DNA of 64,000 nucleotides, taken from NCBI RefSeq assembly GCF_009601685.2, contig NZ_CP045701.2, forward strand, positions 1,426,001 to 1,490,000. The letters are read 5' to 3'. A model generated the notes under the pieces. The model searched no databases. It saw nothing but the letters and a program-made list of their open reading frames with translations, and was not told where the DNA came from. Positions 27,432 to 35,796 of this stretch are shown piece after piece. How positions within the stretch are numbered: the stretch's first letter is position 1; each line of letters opens with the position of its first letter. Made by a program: the position numbers and the translations under genes. Source of the stretch: Pseudomonas brassicacearum (GTDB lineage: Bacteria > Pseudomonadota > Gammaproteobacteria > Pseudomonadales > Pseudomonadaceae).

Positions 27432-27446
27432 AATAATTCTCATTTA
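27432..27446. promoter_or_regulatory. possible second Fur box between anti-sigma and receptor genes
   Basis: AATAATTCTCATTTA resembles half of the Fur consensus (GATAATGATTATC and its ATTCTCATT variants) but overlaps the stop codon of the anti-sigma gene. It is about 110 bp upstream of the receptor start, where a receptor promoter is expected. Weak match, low confidence. Confidence 0.35.
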
Positions 27447-28406
27447 GTTCAAGATCACCAGCGCCGGGAACTCCTGGAGCTGCGCCGAGGTGATATGGGC
27501 CAGCGAACGGACCACGTCCAGCGGTTGGTCGAGGCGATAATTGCCGGTCACGGCAACATTGGCCAACTGTTCGTTACCGTTGATGATCCAGCCAGGGTAG
27601 TAGCGTTGCAGCTCGGCCAGTACCTGGCTCAGTGGGCGGTTTTCGAACACCAGCCGACCCTGGACCCAGGCCAGGTCCGTGTTGGCATCGAGCCGGGCCG
27701 GGCGGTCGAAGCCGTTGGGGCCGATGCGGATGCTTTCGCCGGCTGACAGCCGCACATGGGTGTCGTTGCGAGTGGCCCGCAGGTCCACGTCACCGCGCTG
27801 CACCTGGACCTGGGCCACGCCGTCGAGGTAACGCACGGCGAACGTGGTGTCGCTGACGCTGGCCGTGACCGGGCCGGCGTCGATTTCCAGCGGTAGGTTG
27901 CGGTTGCCCGGGATTTCGAAAAACGCCTCGCCCTTGTACAGGCGGGCCACATGTCGCTGTTCGTTGAACGTGCTGGAGAAGGCCGAATCGGTGTTGAGCA
28001 GGACCTTGGAGCCGTCCTCCAACTGCAGGCGCTGGCGCTCACCGACCACGGTCAGGTGATCGGCCTGCAAGCGCAGGGGCAGGTCGCTGAAGTTGAACAG
28101 GCCGAGCAACAGCACGGCGGCGGTGGCCAGGGGTTTCCAATGGGCACGCAGGCGCGACAGCGCGGTGACCTTGGGCGTGGCTTCAAGTCGGCGGGCGCTT
28201 TCCATCACCTGCGGGCCGTTCCAGATCGCCTGGGCCCGGGCGAACGCCTCGCCGTGGCGTGGATCGGCCGCCAGCCAGGCGTGGAACTGCCGTGTCTGTT
28301 CCTCGCTAGGGTTGTCCAGCAGGATCAGCCAGTCCAGCGCTTGCTCCATCGCATGGGCGGTTTCCGGCGTCGCAGTGGGCTCGGCAGAGCGGTGATTGTC
28401 CGTCAC
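27444..28406 (-). CDS. hxuR: FecR-type anti-sigma factor / surface-signalling regulator
   Basis: A 320-residue inner-membrane regulator. The cytoplasmic N-terminal DUF4880-type domain (EQALDWLILLDNPSEEQTRQFHAWLAADPRHGEAF) at ~20-58 binds the sigma factor; a transmembrane segment is at ~93-110 (ATAAVLLLGLFNF); the periplasmic FecR domain follows (GERQRLQLEDGSKVLLNTDS, then ...GEAFFEI) and a C-terminal STN-like domain (RPLSQVLAELQRYYPGW) that receives the signal from the receptor. The tandem LARLYKGEAFFEI and AGESIRI motifs are characteristic. It holds the adjacent sigma factor inactive until heme binding by the receptor. Confidence 0.92.
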   Translation of the reverse strand: MTDNHRSAEPTATPETAHAMEQALDWLILLDNPSEEQTRQFHAWLAADPRHGEAFARAQAIWNGPQVMESARRLEATPKVTALSRLRAHWKPLATAAVLLLGLFNFSDLPLRLQADHLTVVGERQRLQLEDGSKVLLNTDSAFSSTFNEQRHVARLYKGEAFFEIPGNRNLPLEIDAGPVTASVSDTTFAVRYLDGVAQVQVQRGDVDLRATRNDTHVRLSAGESIRIGPNGFDRPARLDANTDLAWVQGRLVFENRPLSQVLAELQRYYPGWIINGNEQLANVAVTGNYRLDQPLDVVRSLAHITSAQLQEFPALVILN

Positions 28407-28504
28407 AGTGGGTTCCCGGTATTTAGCGGCACGGGCTCAAGCTACAAGCTGTACGCAGCAAGTGGCAAGCGTGTACGCAGCTTTTGGCCTGAGGCGTGGG
28501 CGAG

Positions 28505-29026
28505 TCACTGCTCGCCGTGGCTACGTTCAGCCACACCCACACAGATCGCCATGATCAGTTTCAGTTCCTTCTGCACAGTGCTCAGCGACACGTCCAGGCG
28601 TTCGGCGATTTGCTGGTAACTATGGCCATGCAGGCGGCTGAGGATGAAGATCTGCTGCTGTCGCCAGCTCAGGGCCTGGAGGCTGACGTTCAGGCGCTCG
28701 AGCAGTTGTTGGGCATGGGCGGCGTCCTCGGCACTGCTCTGGGGGGCGACGACGTTGTGGACGACCTCCGACGGTATGTCATCCAGCAAGGTCCGCGACT
28801 GAATACGCCGGGCACGCAGATGGTCCCGCGCCAGGTTGCGGGCGGTCTGGAAGACAAAGGGTTCGAGGTGCTCGACCGTGCGTTCGCCCAGCGCGCGGGT
28901 GACGCGCAGGTAGGTTTCTTGAAGCAGGTCTTCGGCGGTACTGGGGTTGCTGACCATGCGCTCGAGGGTGCGCAGCAGCGGCGTGCGCTGGGCGAGGAAA
29001 ACGTGATGAAAGCGCGATTGACTCAC
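28505..29026 (-). CDS. hxuI: ECF sigma factor of FecI/HxuI type
   Basis: A 173-residue iron-starvation sigma factor. Region 2 covers ~15-80 (FLAQRTPLLRTLERMVSNPSTAEDLLQETYLRV, with FQTARNLARDHLRARR), region 4 ~110-165 (SWRQQQIFILSRLHGHSYQQIAERLDVSLSTVQ). It is expected to transcribe the downstream receptor gene and perhaps hemO when the receptor signals. A Fur box sits 26-44 bp before its start, so it is made only under iron limitation. The gap of about 100 bp to the anti-sigma gene contains no terminator that I can see, so both are probably one transcript. Confidence 0.92.
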   Translation of the reverse strand: MSQSRFHHVFLAQRTPLLRTLERMVSNPSTAEDLLQETYLRVTRALGERTVEHLEPFVFQTARNLARDHLRARRIQSRTLLDDIPSEVVHNVVAPQSSAEDAAHAQQLLERLNVSLQALSWRQQQIFILSRLHGHSYQQIAERLDVSLSTVQKELKLIMAICVGVAERSHGEQ

Positions 29027-29051
29027 GGTAGGGCCCGATCCGGTTCGAGTA

Positions 29052-29070
29052 GATGATAATGCTTATCATC
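29052..29070. promoter_or_regulatory. Fur box upstream of the ECF sigma gene
   Basis: GATGATAATGCTTATCATC is a perfect 8-3-8 inverted repeat (GATGATAA-TGC-TTATCATC) and matches the GATAATGATAATC-type 19-bp Fur operator closely. Located just upstream of the hxuI-type gene on the minus strand. Confidence 0.85.
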
Positions 29071-29097
29071 TACTCTTTTGGTCAAGCGCTGATTCTC

Positions 29098-29191
29098 GTA
29101 GGCGCTGCCGCAGGCTGCGATCTTTTGATCTTGATGTCTGGCTCGCGATTCAATTGAGCCGGAAAAGATCGCAGCCTGCGGCAGCTCCTAC
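29098..29191. repeat. long inverted repeat of the GTAGGAGCTG/GATCGCAGCC family (copy 3)
   Basis: GTAGGCGCTGCCGCAGGCTGCGATC faces AAAGATCGCAGCCTGCGGCAGCTCCTAC, a nearly perfect long palindrome with ~35 bp between the arms. It is immediately downstream of gap and may protect or end its transcript. Confidence 0.85.
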
Positions 29192-29202
29192 GGTGCCGAA
29201 CA

Positions 29203-30204
29203 TTATTCGGCGTTACACAACGCCAGGCAGTTATCCAGCATGCGGTTGGAGAAGCCCCATTCGTTGTCATACCAGGCCAGTACCTTGAGCAGCTTGCCGC
29301 TGGCCTTGGTGTGGTTGGCGTCGAAGATCGACGACAGCGGATTGTGGTTGAAGTCACTGGAGACCAGCGGCAGGGTGTTGTAGCCGAGGATCTTCGAATG
29401 CTGGCTGGCATGGCGCAGCAGTTCGTTGACTTCTTCGGCCGACGCCTCGCGCTTGAGCTGCACGGTCAGGTCCACCAGGGACACGTTGATCACCGGTACA
29501 CGCACCGCCATGCCGGTCAACTTGCCCGCCAGTTCCGGCAGCACCAGGCCCACCGCTTCGGCGGCGCCGGTCTTGCTCGGGATCATGTTCTGGGTGGCTG
29601 AGCGGGCGCGGTACGGGTCGCTGTGGTAGACGTCGGTCAGGTTCTGGTCGTTGGTGTAGGCATGGATGGTGGTCATCAGGCCACTTTCGATGCCCAGCTC
29701 GCGGTGCAGCACCTGGGCCACCGGGGCCAGGCAGTTGGTGGTGCACGAAGCGTTGGAGATGATCTGGTGGGACTGGCGCAGGATGTCGTGGTTCACGCCA
29801 TACACGACGGTGGCATCGGCACCCTTGGCCGGGGCCGAGATGATCACCTTGCGGGCACCGGCGCTGATATGCGCGGCAGCCTTGGCACGGTCGGTAAACA
29901 GGCCAGTGCATTCGAACACGACGTCGATCTTCTCGGCTGCCCAGGGCAGTTCGGCCGGGTTGCGAATGGCGCTGACCGAGATGCGGTCGCCATTGACCGT
30001 CAGGCTTTCGTGATCATGCTGCACATCAGCATCGAACGTGCCGTGCACGGTGTCGAACTTGAGCAGATGGGCATTGATGGCACTGTCACCCAGGTCGTTG
30101 ATGGCGACGATCTGCAGGTCGCGACGATAGCCTTGGGTATACAGTGCACGGAGGACGTTGCGGCCGATGCGGCCAAAACCATTGATTGCGATTCGAAGAG
30201 TCAT
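29203..30204 (-). CDS. gap: glyceraldehyde-3-phosphate dehydrogenase, type I
   Basis: A 333-residue enzyme catalysing NAD-dependent oxidative phosphorylation of glyceraldehyde-3-P. NAD-binding [10 protein letters not shown] at residues 7-16; active-site Cys154 in [12 protein letters not shown]; conserved His in [14 protein letters not shown]; phosphate site RAAQN-type [19 protein letters not shown]-terminal [13 protein letters not shown]. It is divergent from edd, as in P. putida and P. aeruginosa where this copy is under HexR control and serves the Entner-Doudoroff flow. A TTGT-N7-ACAA site is just upstream of its start. Downstream is a REP-like hairpin. Confidence 0.97.
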   Translation of the reverse strand: MTLRIAINGFGRIGRNVLRALYTQGYRRDLQIVAINDLGDSAINAHLLKFDTVHGTFDADVQHDHESLTVNGDRISVSAIRNPAELPWAAEKIDVVFECTGLFTDRAKAAAHISAGARKVIISAPAKGADATVVYGVNHDILRQSHQIISNASCTTNCLAPVAQVLHRELGIESGLMTTIHAYTNDQNLTDVYHSDPYRARSATQNMIPSKTGAAEAVGLVLPELAGKLTGMAVRVPVINVSLVDLTVQLKREASAEEVNELLRHASQHSKILGYNTLPLVSSDFNHNPLSSIFDANHTKASGKLLKVLAWYDNEWGFSNRMLDNCLALCNAE

Positions 30205-30226
30205 TAACTGCGCCGCCGTCGATTTG

Positions 30227-30241
30227 TTGTTGGAATTACAA
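30227..30241. promoter_or_regulatory. putative HexR operator for gap (site 1 in gap-edd region)
   Basis: TTGTTGGAATTACAA fits the HexR consensus TTGT-N7/8-ACAA exactly, 23-37 bp upstream of the gap start codon on the minus strand. Confidence 0.75.
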
Positions 30242-30288
30242 GATTATTCGCATAAAAATAGAAAACAAGCCTTTTTAGTGGCAATATT

Positions 30289-30303
30289 TTGTTTTATCTA
30301 CAA
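30289..30303. promoter_or_regulatory. putative HexR operator for edd (site 2 in gap-edd region)
   Basis: TTGTTTTATCTACAA is a second exact TTGT-N7-ACAA match in the same 230-bp divergent space, 132 bp upstream of the edd start. Two sites agree with separate control of gap and edd. Confidence 0.75.
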
Positions 30304-30434
30304 CGAGTGACCTGAATCAACTGGTCCGAATGGTCAGAAACCGTCTGTCGCCTCGCCCTTCACACAGCGTGCAGCGGGCTTTTGACCAGCATAGACAATC
30401 AGGTCGCCACACCCGTTAGCCTGGAGTTCTACAC

Positions 30435-32261
30435 ATGCATCCCCGCGTCCTTGAGGTCACCGAACGGCTTATCGCCCGCAGCCGCGCCACGCGTCAGGCT
30501 TACCTTGCATTGATCCACGGTGCAGCCAGCGACGGTCCGATGCGCGGCAAGCTGCAGTGCGCCAACTTCGCGCACGGCGTAGCTGGTTGCGGCACCGAAG
30601 ACAAGCATCACCTGCGGATGATGAACGCCGCCAACATCGCCATCGTGTCGTCCTATAACGACATGCTTTCGGCCCACCAGCCCTACGAAACCTTCCCGGA
30701 ACAGATCAAGAAAGCCCTGCGCGAGATCGGCTCGGTCGGTCAGTTCGCCGGTGGCACGCCCGCGATGTGCGACGGGGTGACCCAGGGCGAGGCGGGGATG
30801 GAACTGAGCCTGCCGAGCCGTGAAGTGATCGCGCTCTCCACGGCGGTGGCGCTGTCCCACAACATGTTCGACGGCGCACTGATGCTCGGCATCTGCGACA
30901 AGATCGTGCCGGGCCTGATGATGGGCGCGCTACGTTTCGGCCACTTGCCGACGATCTTCGTGCCGGGCGGGCCGATGGTCTCGGGCATTTCCAACAAGGA
31001 AAAAGCCGACGTGCGTCAGCGCTATGCCGAAGGCAAGGCCACCCGCGAAGAGTTGCTGGAATCGGAGATGAAGTCCTACCACAGCCCCGGCACCTGTACC
31101 TTCTACGGCACCGCCAACACCAACCAGTTGTTGATGGAAGTGATGGGCCTGCACTTGCCGGGCGCCTCGTTTGTCAATCCGAACACGCCGTTGCGCGATG
31201 CCCTGACCCGTGAGGCGGCGTTCCAGGTCACGCGCATGACCAAGCAAAGCGGCAACTTCATGCCCATCGGCGAAATCGTCGATGAGCGCTCGCTGGTCAA
31301 TTCCATCGTCGCGTTGCATGCCACTGGCGGCTCCACCAATCACACCCTGCACATGCCGGCCATCGCCATGGCGGCGGGTATCCAGTTGACCTGGCAGGAC
31401 ATGGCCGACCTCTCCGAGGTGGTGCCGACCCTGAGTCACGTCTACCCGAACGGCAAGGCCGACATCAACCACTTCCAGGCGGCGGGCGGCATGTCGTTCC
31501 TGATTCGCGAGTTGTTGGAAGCCGGTTTGCTTCACGAAAACGTCAACACCGTGCTCGGCCACGGCCTGAGCCGCTACACCCAGGAACCGTTCCTCGAGGA
31601 CGGCGAGCTGGTATGGCGGGACGGCCCGATCGAAAGCCTCGACGAAAATATCCTGCGCCCGGTGGCTCGTGCGTTCTCGTCTGAAGGCGGCCTGCGGGTG
31701 ATGGAAGGCAACCTGGGCCGTGGGGTGATGAAGGTCTCCGCCGTGGCCTTGGAAAACCAGGTTGTCGAAGCCCCGGCCATGGTCTTCCAGGATCAGCAGG
31801 ATTTGGCGGACGCGTTCAAGGCCGGCCTGCTGGAAAAAGATTTTGTCGCGGTGATGCGCTTCCAGGGGCCGCGCTCCAATGGCATGCCCGAGCTGCACAA
31901 GATGACGCCGTTCCTCGGCGTATTGCAGGACCGTGGCTTCAAAGTGGCGCTGGTGACTGACGGGCGCATGTCCGGCGCGTCAGGGAAAATCCCGGCGGCC
32001 ATTCATGTCAGCCCCGAGGCTTATGTCGGCGGTGCGTTGGCCCGGGTGCAGGAGGGCGATATCATCCGTGTCGATGGCGTCAAAGGCACCTTGGAATTGA
32101 AGGTGGACGCCGAGGAATTCGCCGCGCGCGAGCCTGCCAAGGGCCTGTTGGGCAACAACATCGGCACCGGTCGCGAGCTGTTCGGTTTCATGCGCATGGC
32201 CTTCAGCTCGGCGGAGCAGGGCGCCAGCGCCTTCACTTCTGCCCTGGAGACGATTAATTGA
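30435..32261 (+). CDS. edd: phosphogluconate dehydratase
   Basis: A 608-residue iron-sulphur dehydratase that converts 6-phosphogluconate to KDPG. Both IlvD/Edd signatures are present: [11 protein letters not shown] at ~154-164 and [17 protein letters not shown] near residue 505. [18 protein letters not shown] is also typical of Edd. The length matches Pseudomonas Edd. The start ATG 30435 has GGAGTTC upstream. Its end overlaps the glk start codon, so edd and glk are coupled. The promoter region is shared with gap and carries two HexR-like sites. Confidence 0.97.
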   Translation: MHPRVLEVTERLIARSRATRQAYLALIHGAASDGPMRGKLQCANFAHGVAGCGTEDKHHLRMMNAANIAIVSSYNDMLSAHQPYETFPEQIKKALREIGSVGQFAGGTPAMCDGVTQGEAGMELSLPSREVIALSTAVALSHNMFDGALMLGICDKIVPGLMMGALRFGHLPTIFVPGGPMVSGISNKEKADVRQRYAEGKATREELLESEMKSYHSPGTCTFYGTANTNQLLMEVMGLHLPGASFVNPNTPLRDALTREAAFQVTRMTKQSGNFMPIGEIVDERSLVNSIVALHATGGSTNHTLHMPAIAMAAGIQLTWQDMADLSEVVPTLSHVYPNGKADINHFQAAGGMSFLIRELLEAGLLHENVNTVLGHGLSRYTQEPFLEDGELVWRDGPIESLDENILRPVARAFSSEGGLRVMEGNLGRGVMKVSAVALENQVVEAPAMVFQDQQDLADAFKAGLLEKDFVAVMRFQGPRSNGMPELHKMTPFLGVLQDRGFKVALVTDGRMSGASGKIPAAIHVSPEAYVGGALARVQEGDIIRVDGVKGTLELKVDAEEFAAREPAKGLLGNNIGTGRELFGFMRMAFSSAEQGASAFTSALETIN

Positions 32262-33208
32262 AACTGGCTTTGGTCGGTGACATCGGTGGGACCAACGCAC
32301 GCTTTGCGTTGTGGAAAAACCACACCCCGGAAAACATCCAGGTGCTGGCAACGGCGGATTATGCCTGCCCGGAAGATGCCATTCAGGTGTACCTGAGCGG
32401 CCTGGGCCTGAAGCCGGGCGCCATCGGTTCGGTGTGCCTGTCGGTGGCCGGTCCCGTGAGTGGCGATGAGTTTCGCTTCACCAACAATCACTGGCGCCTG
32501 AGCAACCTGGCGTTCTGCCAGACCTTGCAGGTGGAAAAGCTGTTGCTGGTCAACGATTTCTCGGCCATGGCCCTGGGCATGACCCGTCTGCGTCCCGATG
32601 AATACCGGGTCGTGTGCGAAGGCACCCCGGAGCCGTTGCGTCCGGCGGTGGTGATAGGGCCGGGCACCGGGCTGGGCGTCGGTACGCTTTTGGATTTGGG
32701 CGAAGGCCGTTTCGCGGCATTGCCGGGGGAGGGCGGTCATGTCGACCTGCCTATGAGCAGCCCGCGGGAAACCCAGTTGTGGCAGCACATCTACAACGAA
32801 ATCGGCCACGTCAGCGCCGAAACCGCCCTGAGCGGCAGCGGTTTGCCTCGAGTGTACCGGGCCATTTGCGCGGTGGACGGCCATGTGCCGGTGCTCGACA
32901 CCCCCGAATCCATCACCGCCGCTGGCCTGGCTGGCGACCCGATTGCCCTGGAAGTGCTCGAGCAGTTCTGCCGCTGGCTGGGACGCGTGGCCGGCAACAA
33001 TGTGTTGACGCTGGGCGCGCGCGGCGGTGTCTACATCGTCGGTGGCGTGGTCCCGCGGTTTGCCGACTTCTTCCTCGAAAGTGGTTTTGCCCGCTGCTTC
33101 GCCGACAAGGGCTGCATGAGCGATTACTTCAAGGGCATTCCGGTCTGGCTGGTGACCGCGCCGTACTCGGGCCTGATGGGCGCGGGTGTGGCGTTGGAGC
33201 AAAGTTAA
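32258..33208 (+). CDS. glk: glucokinase
   Basis: A 316-residue ROK-unrelated (bacterial glucokinase family, Glk/COG0837) kinase. ATP-binding [12 protein letters not shown] at residues 7-18, the [11 protein letters not shown] segment and GPGTGLGVG are in place, with EGGHVDLP of the substrate site. It phosphorylates glucose imported by GtsABCD. The start codon is TTG at 32258 and overlaps the edd stop (TTGA), an uncommon but consistent arrangement for this gene pair; no ATG fits. It precedes gltR by about 170 bp that hold a REP pair. Confidence 0.96.
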   Translation: MKLALVGDIGGTNARFALWKNHTPENIQVLATADYACPEDAIQVYLSGLGLKPGAIGSVCLSVAGPVSGDEFRFTNNHWRLSNLAFCQTLQVEKLLLVNDFSAMALGMTRLRPDEYRVVCEGTPEPLRPAVVIGPGTGLGVGTLLDLGEGRFAALPGEGGHVDLPMSSPRETQLWQHIYNEIGHVSAETALSGSGLPRVYRAICAVDGHVPVLDTPESITAAGLAGDPIALEVLEQFCRWLGRVAGNNVLTLGARGGVYIVGGVVPRFADFFLESGFARCFADKGCMSDYFKGIPVWLVTAPYSGLMGAGVALEQS

Positions 33209-33224
33209 GACCGCGTCGCTTGCA

Positions 33225-33300
33225 TCGCGGGCAAGCCTTGCTCCCACAAGATCTGTTTGATCTTGTGGGGAGTACTGTGGGAGCAAAGCTTGCTCGCGAT
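33225..33300. repeat. paired REP-like element (TCGCGGGCAAGC.../GCTTGCTCGCGA)
   Basis: TCGCGGGCAAGCCTTGCTCCCACAAG and CTGTGGGAGCAAAGCTTGCTCGCGAT are inverted copies with a further self-complementary AAGATC-TGTTT-GATCTT centre. Lies in the glk-gltR gap. Confidence 0.85.
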
Positions 33301-33358
33301 AAGGTCCGAACAGGCGATAAAAAACTCGATGCCCATCAGGCATAATCGCTCCCATTCA

Positions 33359-33366
33359 AACAACAA
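33359..33366 (+). promoter_or_regulatory. AANAANAA motif (possible Crc/Hfq target) before gltR
   Basis: AACAACAA lies next to the AAGGACGAGG ribosome-binding region of gltR, whose start is the GTG at 33378. Position and match fit a catabolite-activity motif. Confidence 0.5.
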
Positions 33367-33377
33367 GGACGAGGCCC

Positions 33378-34109
33378 GTGAGTTCAGTGAACAAATCGAT
33401 TTTGTTGGTCGACGACGACCAGGAGATTCGCGAACTGCTGGACACTTACCTCAGCCGTGCGGGTTTCCAGGTGCGGACCACGCCCGACGGCGCGGGCTTT
33501 CGTCAGGCACTGAACGATGCGCCGAGCGACCTGGTGATCCTTGATGTGATGTTGCCCGACGAAGACGGCTTCAGTCTTTGCCGCTGGGTTCGCCAGCACC
33601 CGCGCCAGGCTCATGTGCCGATCATCATGCTCACCGCCAGTTCCGACGAGGCCGACCGGGTCATTGGTCTTGAGCTGGGCGCCGATGATTATCTGGGCAA
33701 GCCGTTCAGCCCGCGTGAATTACAGGCGCGCATCAAGGCACTGCTGCGTCGGGCGCAATTCGGCCAGGAACGCGCCGGCGGCGAAGTTCTGGCTTTCGAT
33801 GAATGGCGGCTGGACATGGTCAGCCATCGGCTGTTTCACACCGACGGTGAAGAAGTGATTCTCTCCGGTGCCGACTTCGCCTTGCTCAAGTTGTTTCTCG
33901 ACCATCCCCAGGAAATCCTCGACCGCGACACCATCGGCAATGCGACCCGTGGTCGTGAGTTGATGCCCCTGGACCGGATCGTCGACATGGCGGTCAGTCG
34001 TCTGCGCCAGCGCCTGCGCGACACCGAGAAGCCGCCGCGGCTGATTCGAACGGTGCGCGGCAGCGGGTATCAACTGGCGGCCAGTGTGGTTGCCAGCAAT
34101 GGTCATTGA
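33378..34109 (+). CDS. gltR: OmpR-family response regulator of glucose uptake
   Basis: A 243-residue response regulator. Receiver domain ~1-120 with acidic pocket VDDDQEI, phospho-acceptor Asp56 in VILDVMLPDEDGF, and Lys108 in YLGKPFSPREL; the C-terminal winged-helix (Trans_reg_C) spans ~140-240, ending LIRTVRGSGYQLAAS. In P. putida and P. aeruginosa GltR with its kinase GtrS controls the glucose porin and transporter genes in response to 2-ketogluconate/6-phosphogluconate-type signals. Start GTG 33378. It overlaps the gtrS start by about 11 bp. Confidence 0.95.
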   Translation: MSSVNKSILLVDDDQEIRELLDTYLSRAGFQVRTTPDGAGFRQALNDAPSDLVILDVMLPDEDGFSLCRWVRQHPRQAHVPIIMLTASSDEADRVIGLELGADDYLGKPFSPRELQARIKALLRRAQFGQERAGGEVLAFDEWRLDMVSHRLFHTDGEEVILSGADFALLKLFLDHPQEILDRDTIGNATRGRELMPLDRIVDMAVSRLRQRLRDTEKPPRLIRTVRGSGYQLAASVVASNGH

Positions 34110-35568
34110 CTGGATCAAGCGAGTAGCCCGACGGGTGCCGGTACCGCGCTCGTTGCTCGGGCGGATGCTGTTGCTGACCTTGCTGGTGGTGCTATTCGCC
34201 CAGACTCTCTCCAGCCTGATCTGGGTCGCGCAACTGCGCGCCACCCAGCTCGAAGGCCTGGTCACCAGCGCCCGCAGCCTGGCCCATTCGATGACCGCCA
34301 GCGTCAGTTATTTGCGTTCGCTGCCGGTGGCGTACCGGCCATTGGTGCTGGACCAGTTGCGCAGCATGGGCGGTACGCGGTTTGTCGTCACCCTCAACGA
34401 TAAGCCCCTGGGCATGGACGTGCTGCCAGTCACGCCGCGCAAGCTGGCGGTGCTCAAGGCAGTGGACGATGTGCTGCGCCGTTCGTTGGGCAATAGCGCC
34501 GATATCTCGGTGAATTTTGTCAGCCCCGACGACCTGCGAATTTTCAACGCCGGGCTCAAGCTCGATGAGTTGCCCCGTTCATGGGCTCACTACGCCTTGA
34601 CCCTGGAGCCGGTGAACCCGCCGGTGCTGGTCACGCAGATCCAGATGGCGCCGGGAGAATGGCTGTACATCGCCTCGTTGCTGCCCGAACCCTACACCAG
34701 CCTTGAAGAGCAAGACCTGCCCAAGCAACAGGTCGGTTTCATCGTGCTCACCAGCAGCCTGTTGCTGCTGTTCATCGGCTTGCTGGTGCACTGGCAGAGC
34801 CGGCCTCTCAAGCGTTTGGCCCGGGCCGCGCGGGACATGTCCCTGGGCGCCGAAGTGGAGCCGGTGGCCGAGGGCGGCGGCAGCGAAGTGGTGGAGGTGG
34901 GGCGGGCGTTCAATGCCATGCGCGAACGCATCAGCCGTTACCTGACTGAACGCAGCCAGTTGTTCAGCGCGATCTCCCACGACTTGCGCACGCCGATCAC
35001 CCGCTTGCGGTTGCGGGTCGAGCTGCTGGAGGACGAAAACCTGCAGGCCAAGTTCGGCCGCGACCTGGATGAACTGGAGCTGCTGGTCAAAGGCGCGCTG
35101 CAATGCGTCAAGGACACCGACATCCACGAAAACATCGAGCCGGTGGACCTCAACCATGTACTCGATTGCCTGGTCGAACCTTACCTGGCGCCCAACGGCA
35201 ACGGCCGTGTGACCCAGGATGGCCGGGCGCTGGCGCCGTATCCCGGCAAGCCGCTGGCCCTCAAGCGCTGCATCGGCAACCTGATCGACAACGCCTTGAA
35301 ATACGGACAGAACGCCCACCTGCACATCGATGACGATGAAACCGCGTTCATCCTGCACGTCGACGATGAAGGCCCCGGCGTGCCGGAACAGCGCCTGGAG
35401 CAAGTCTTCGAACCACACTTCCGCCTCGCCGGGCAGCAGCAAGGCTATGGCCTGGGCCTGGGCATCGCCCGCAACATCGCCCACAGCCATGGCGGGGAAG
35501 TGAGCCTGCAGAACCTGCGTGAAGGGGGGTTGCGGGTGACATTGCAGTTGCCGCGCAGTGTGGATTGA
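34099..35568 (+). CDS. gtrS: sensor histidine kinase of the GltR system
   Basis: A 489-residue membrane histidine kinase. Two transmembrane segments (about residues 20-45 and 210-230) flank a ~165-residue periplasmic sensor domain; a HAMP domain follows (~232-285), then the phosphoacceptor H-box AISHDLRTPITRLR with His294, N-box NLIDNALKYG, and G-boxes VDDEGPGVP and GYGLGLGIARN. It overlaps gltR, so the two are coupled. The start is uncertain between ATG 34099 and an upstream in-frame codon at 34084; MVIDWIKRV is chosen as it matches homologues. Confidence 0.95.
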   Translation: MVIDWIKRVARRVPVPRSLLGRMLLLTLLVVLFAQTLSSLIWVAQLRATQLEGLVTSARSLAHSMTASVSYLRSLPVAYRPLVLDQLRSMGGTRFVVTLNDKPLGMDVLPVTPRKLAVLKAVDDVLRRSLGNSADISVNFVSPDDLRIFNAGLKLDELPRSWAHYALTLEPVNPPVLVTQIQMAPGEWLYIASLLPEPYTSLEEQDLPKQQVGFIVLTSSLLLLFIGLLVHWQSRPLKRLARAARDMSLGAEVEPVAEGGGSEVVEVGRAFNAMRERISRYLTERSQLFSAISHDLRTPITRLRLRVELLEDENLQAKFGRDLDELELLVKGALQCVKDTDIHENIEPVDLNHVLDCLVEPYLAPNGNGRVTQDGRALAPYPGKPLALKRCIGNLIDNALKYGQNAHLHIDDDETAFILHVDDEGPGVPEQRLEQVFEPHFRLAGQQQGYGLGLGIARNIAHSHGGEVSLQNLREGGLRVTLQLPRSVD

Positions 35569-35587
35569 TCAGACCGCGTTATCGTTC

Positions 35588-35661
35588 TTCGCGAGCAAGC
35601 CCGCTCCCACACTGGATCTTCGGCGCCTCACGACACCCTGTGGGAGCGAGCTTGCTCGCGA
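35588..35661. repeat. paired REP-like element (TTCGCGAGCAAGC.../GCTTGCTCGCGA)
   Basis: TTCGCGAGCAAGCCCGCTCCCACA and TGTGGGAGCGAGCTTGCTCGCGA face each other around a ~25-bp centre, immediately after gtrS. Confidence 0.85.
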
Positions 35662-35708
35662 TGGCGCCAGTAGCCTCAACGCCTCCCTCAGGTAAATGTC
35701 ACAACTCG

Positions 35709-35738
35709 GTGACATAACTCGCCCCTTTCGTTACCTGC
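35709..35738 (+). promoter_or_regulatory. shared bipartite promoter motif, copy 1 (before AGE gene)
   Basis: GTGACAT-N11-TTCGTTACCTGC, 59-88 bp upstream of the AGE start. The same two blocks at the same spacing are found before gtsA (37064-37093). Candidate operator of a glucose-responsive regulator such as GltR; the match is visual. Confidence 0.55.
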
Positions 35739-35773
35739 CCCTCGCCATCCCTTGTTTAGACTCCCTGCGTCAA

Positions 35774-35781
35774 AACAACAA
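35774..35781 (+). promoter_or_regulatory. AANAANAA motif (possible Crc/Hfq target) before AGE gene
   Basis: AACAACAA within CAAAACAACAAAAAAGG, overlapping the ribosome-binding site (AAAGGT) of the ATG at 35797. Three or more overlapping AANAA units make it one of the stronger candidates here. Confidence 0.55.
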
Positions 35782-35796
35782 AAAAGGTACCACCCA

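Noticed and set aside
27432..27446. Second Fur box as a firm call
   Set aside because: Only about half of the consensus is present and it overlaps a stop codon. Left as a low-confidence feature, not a finding.
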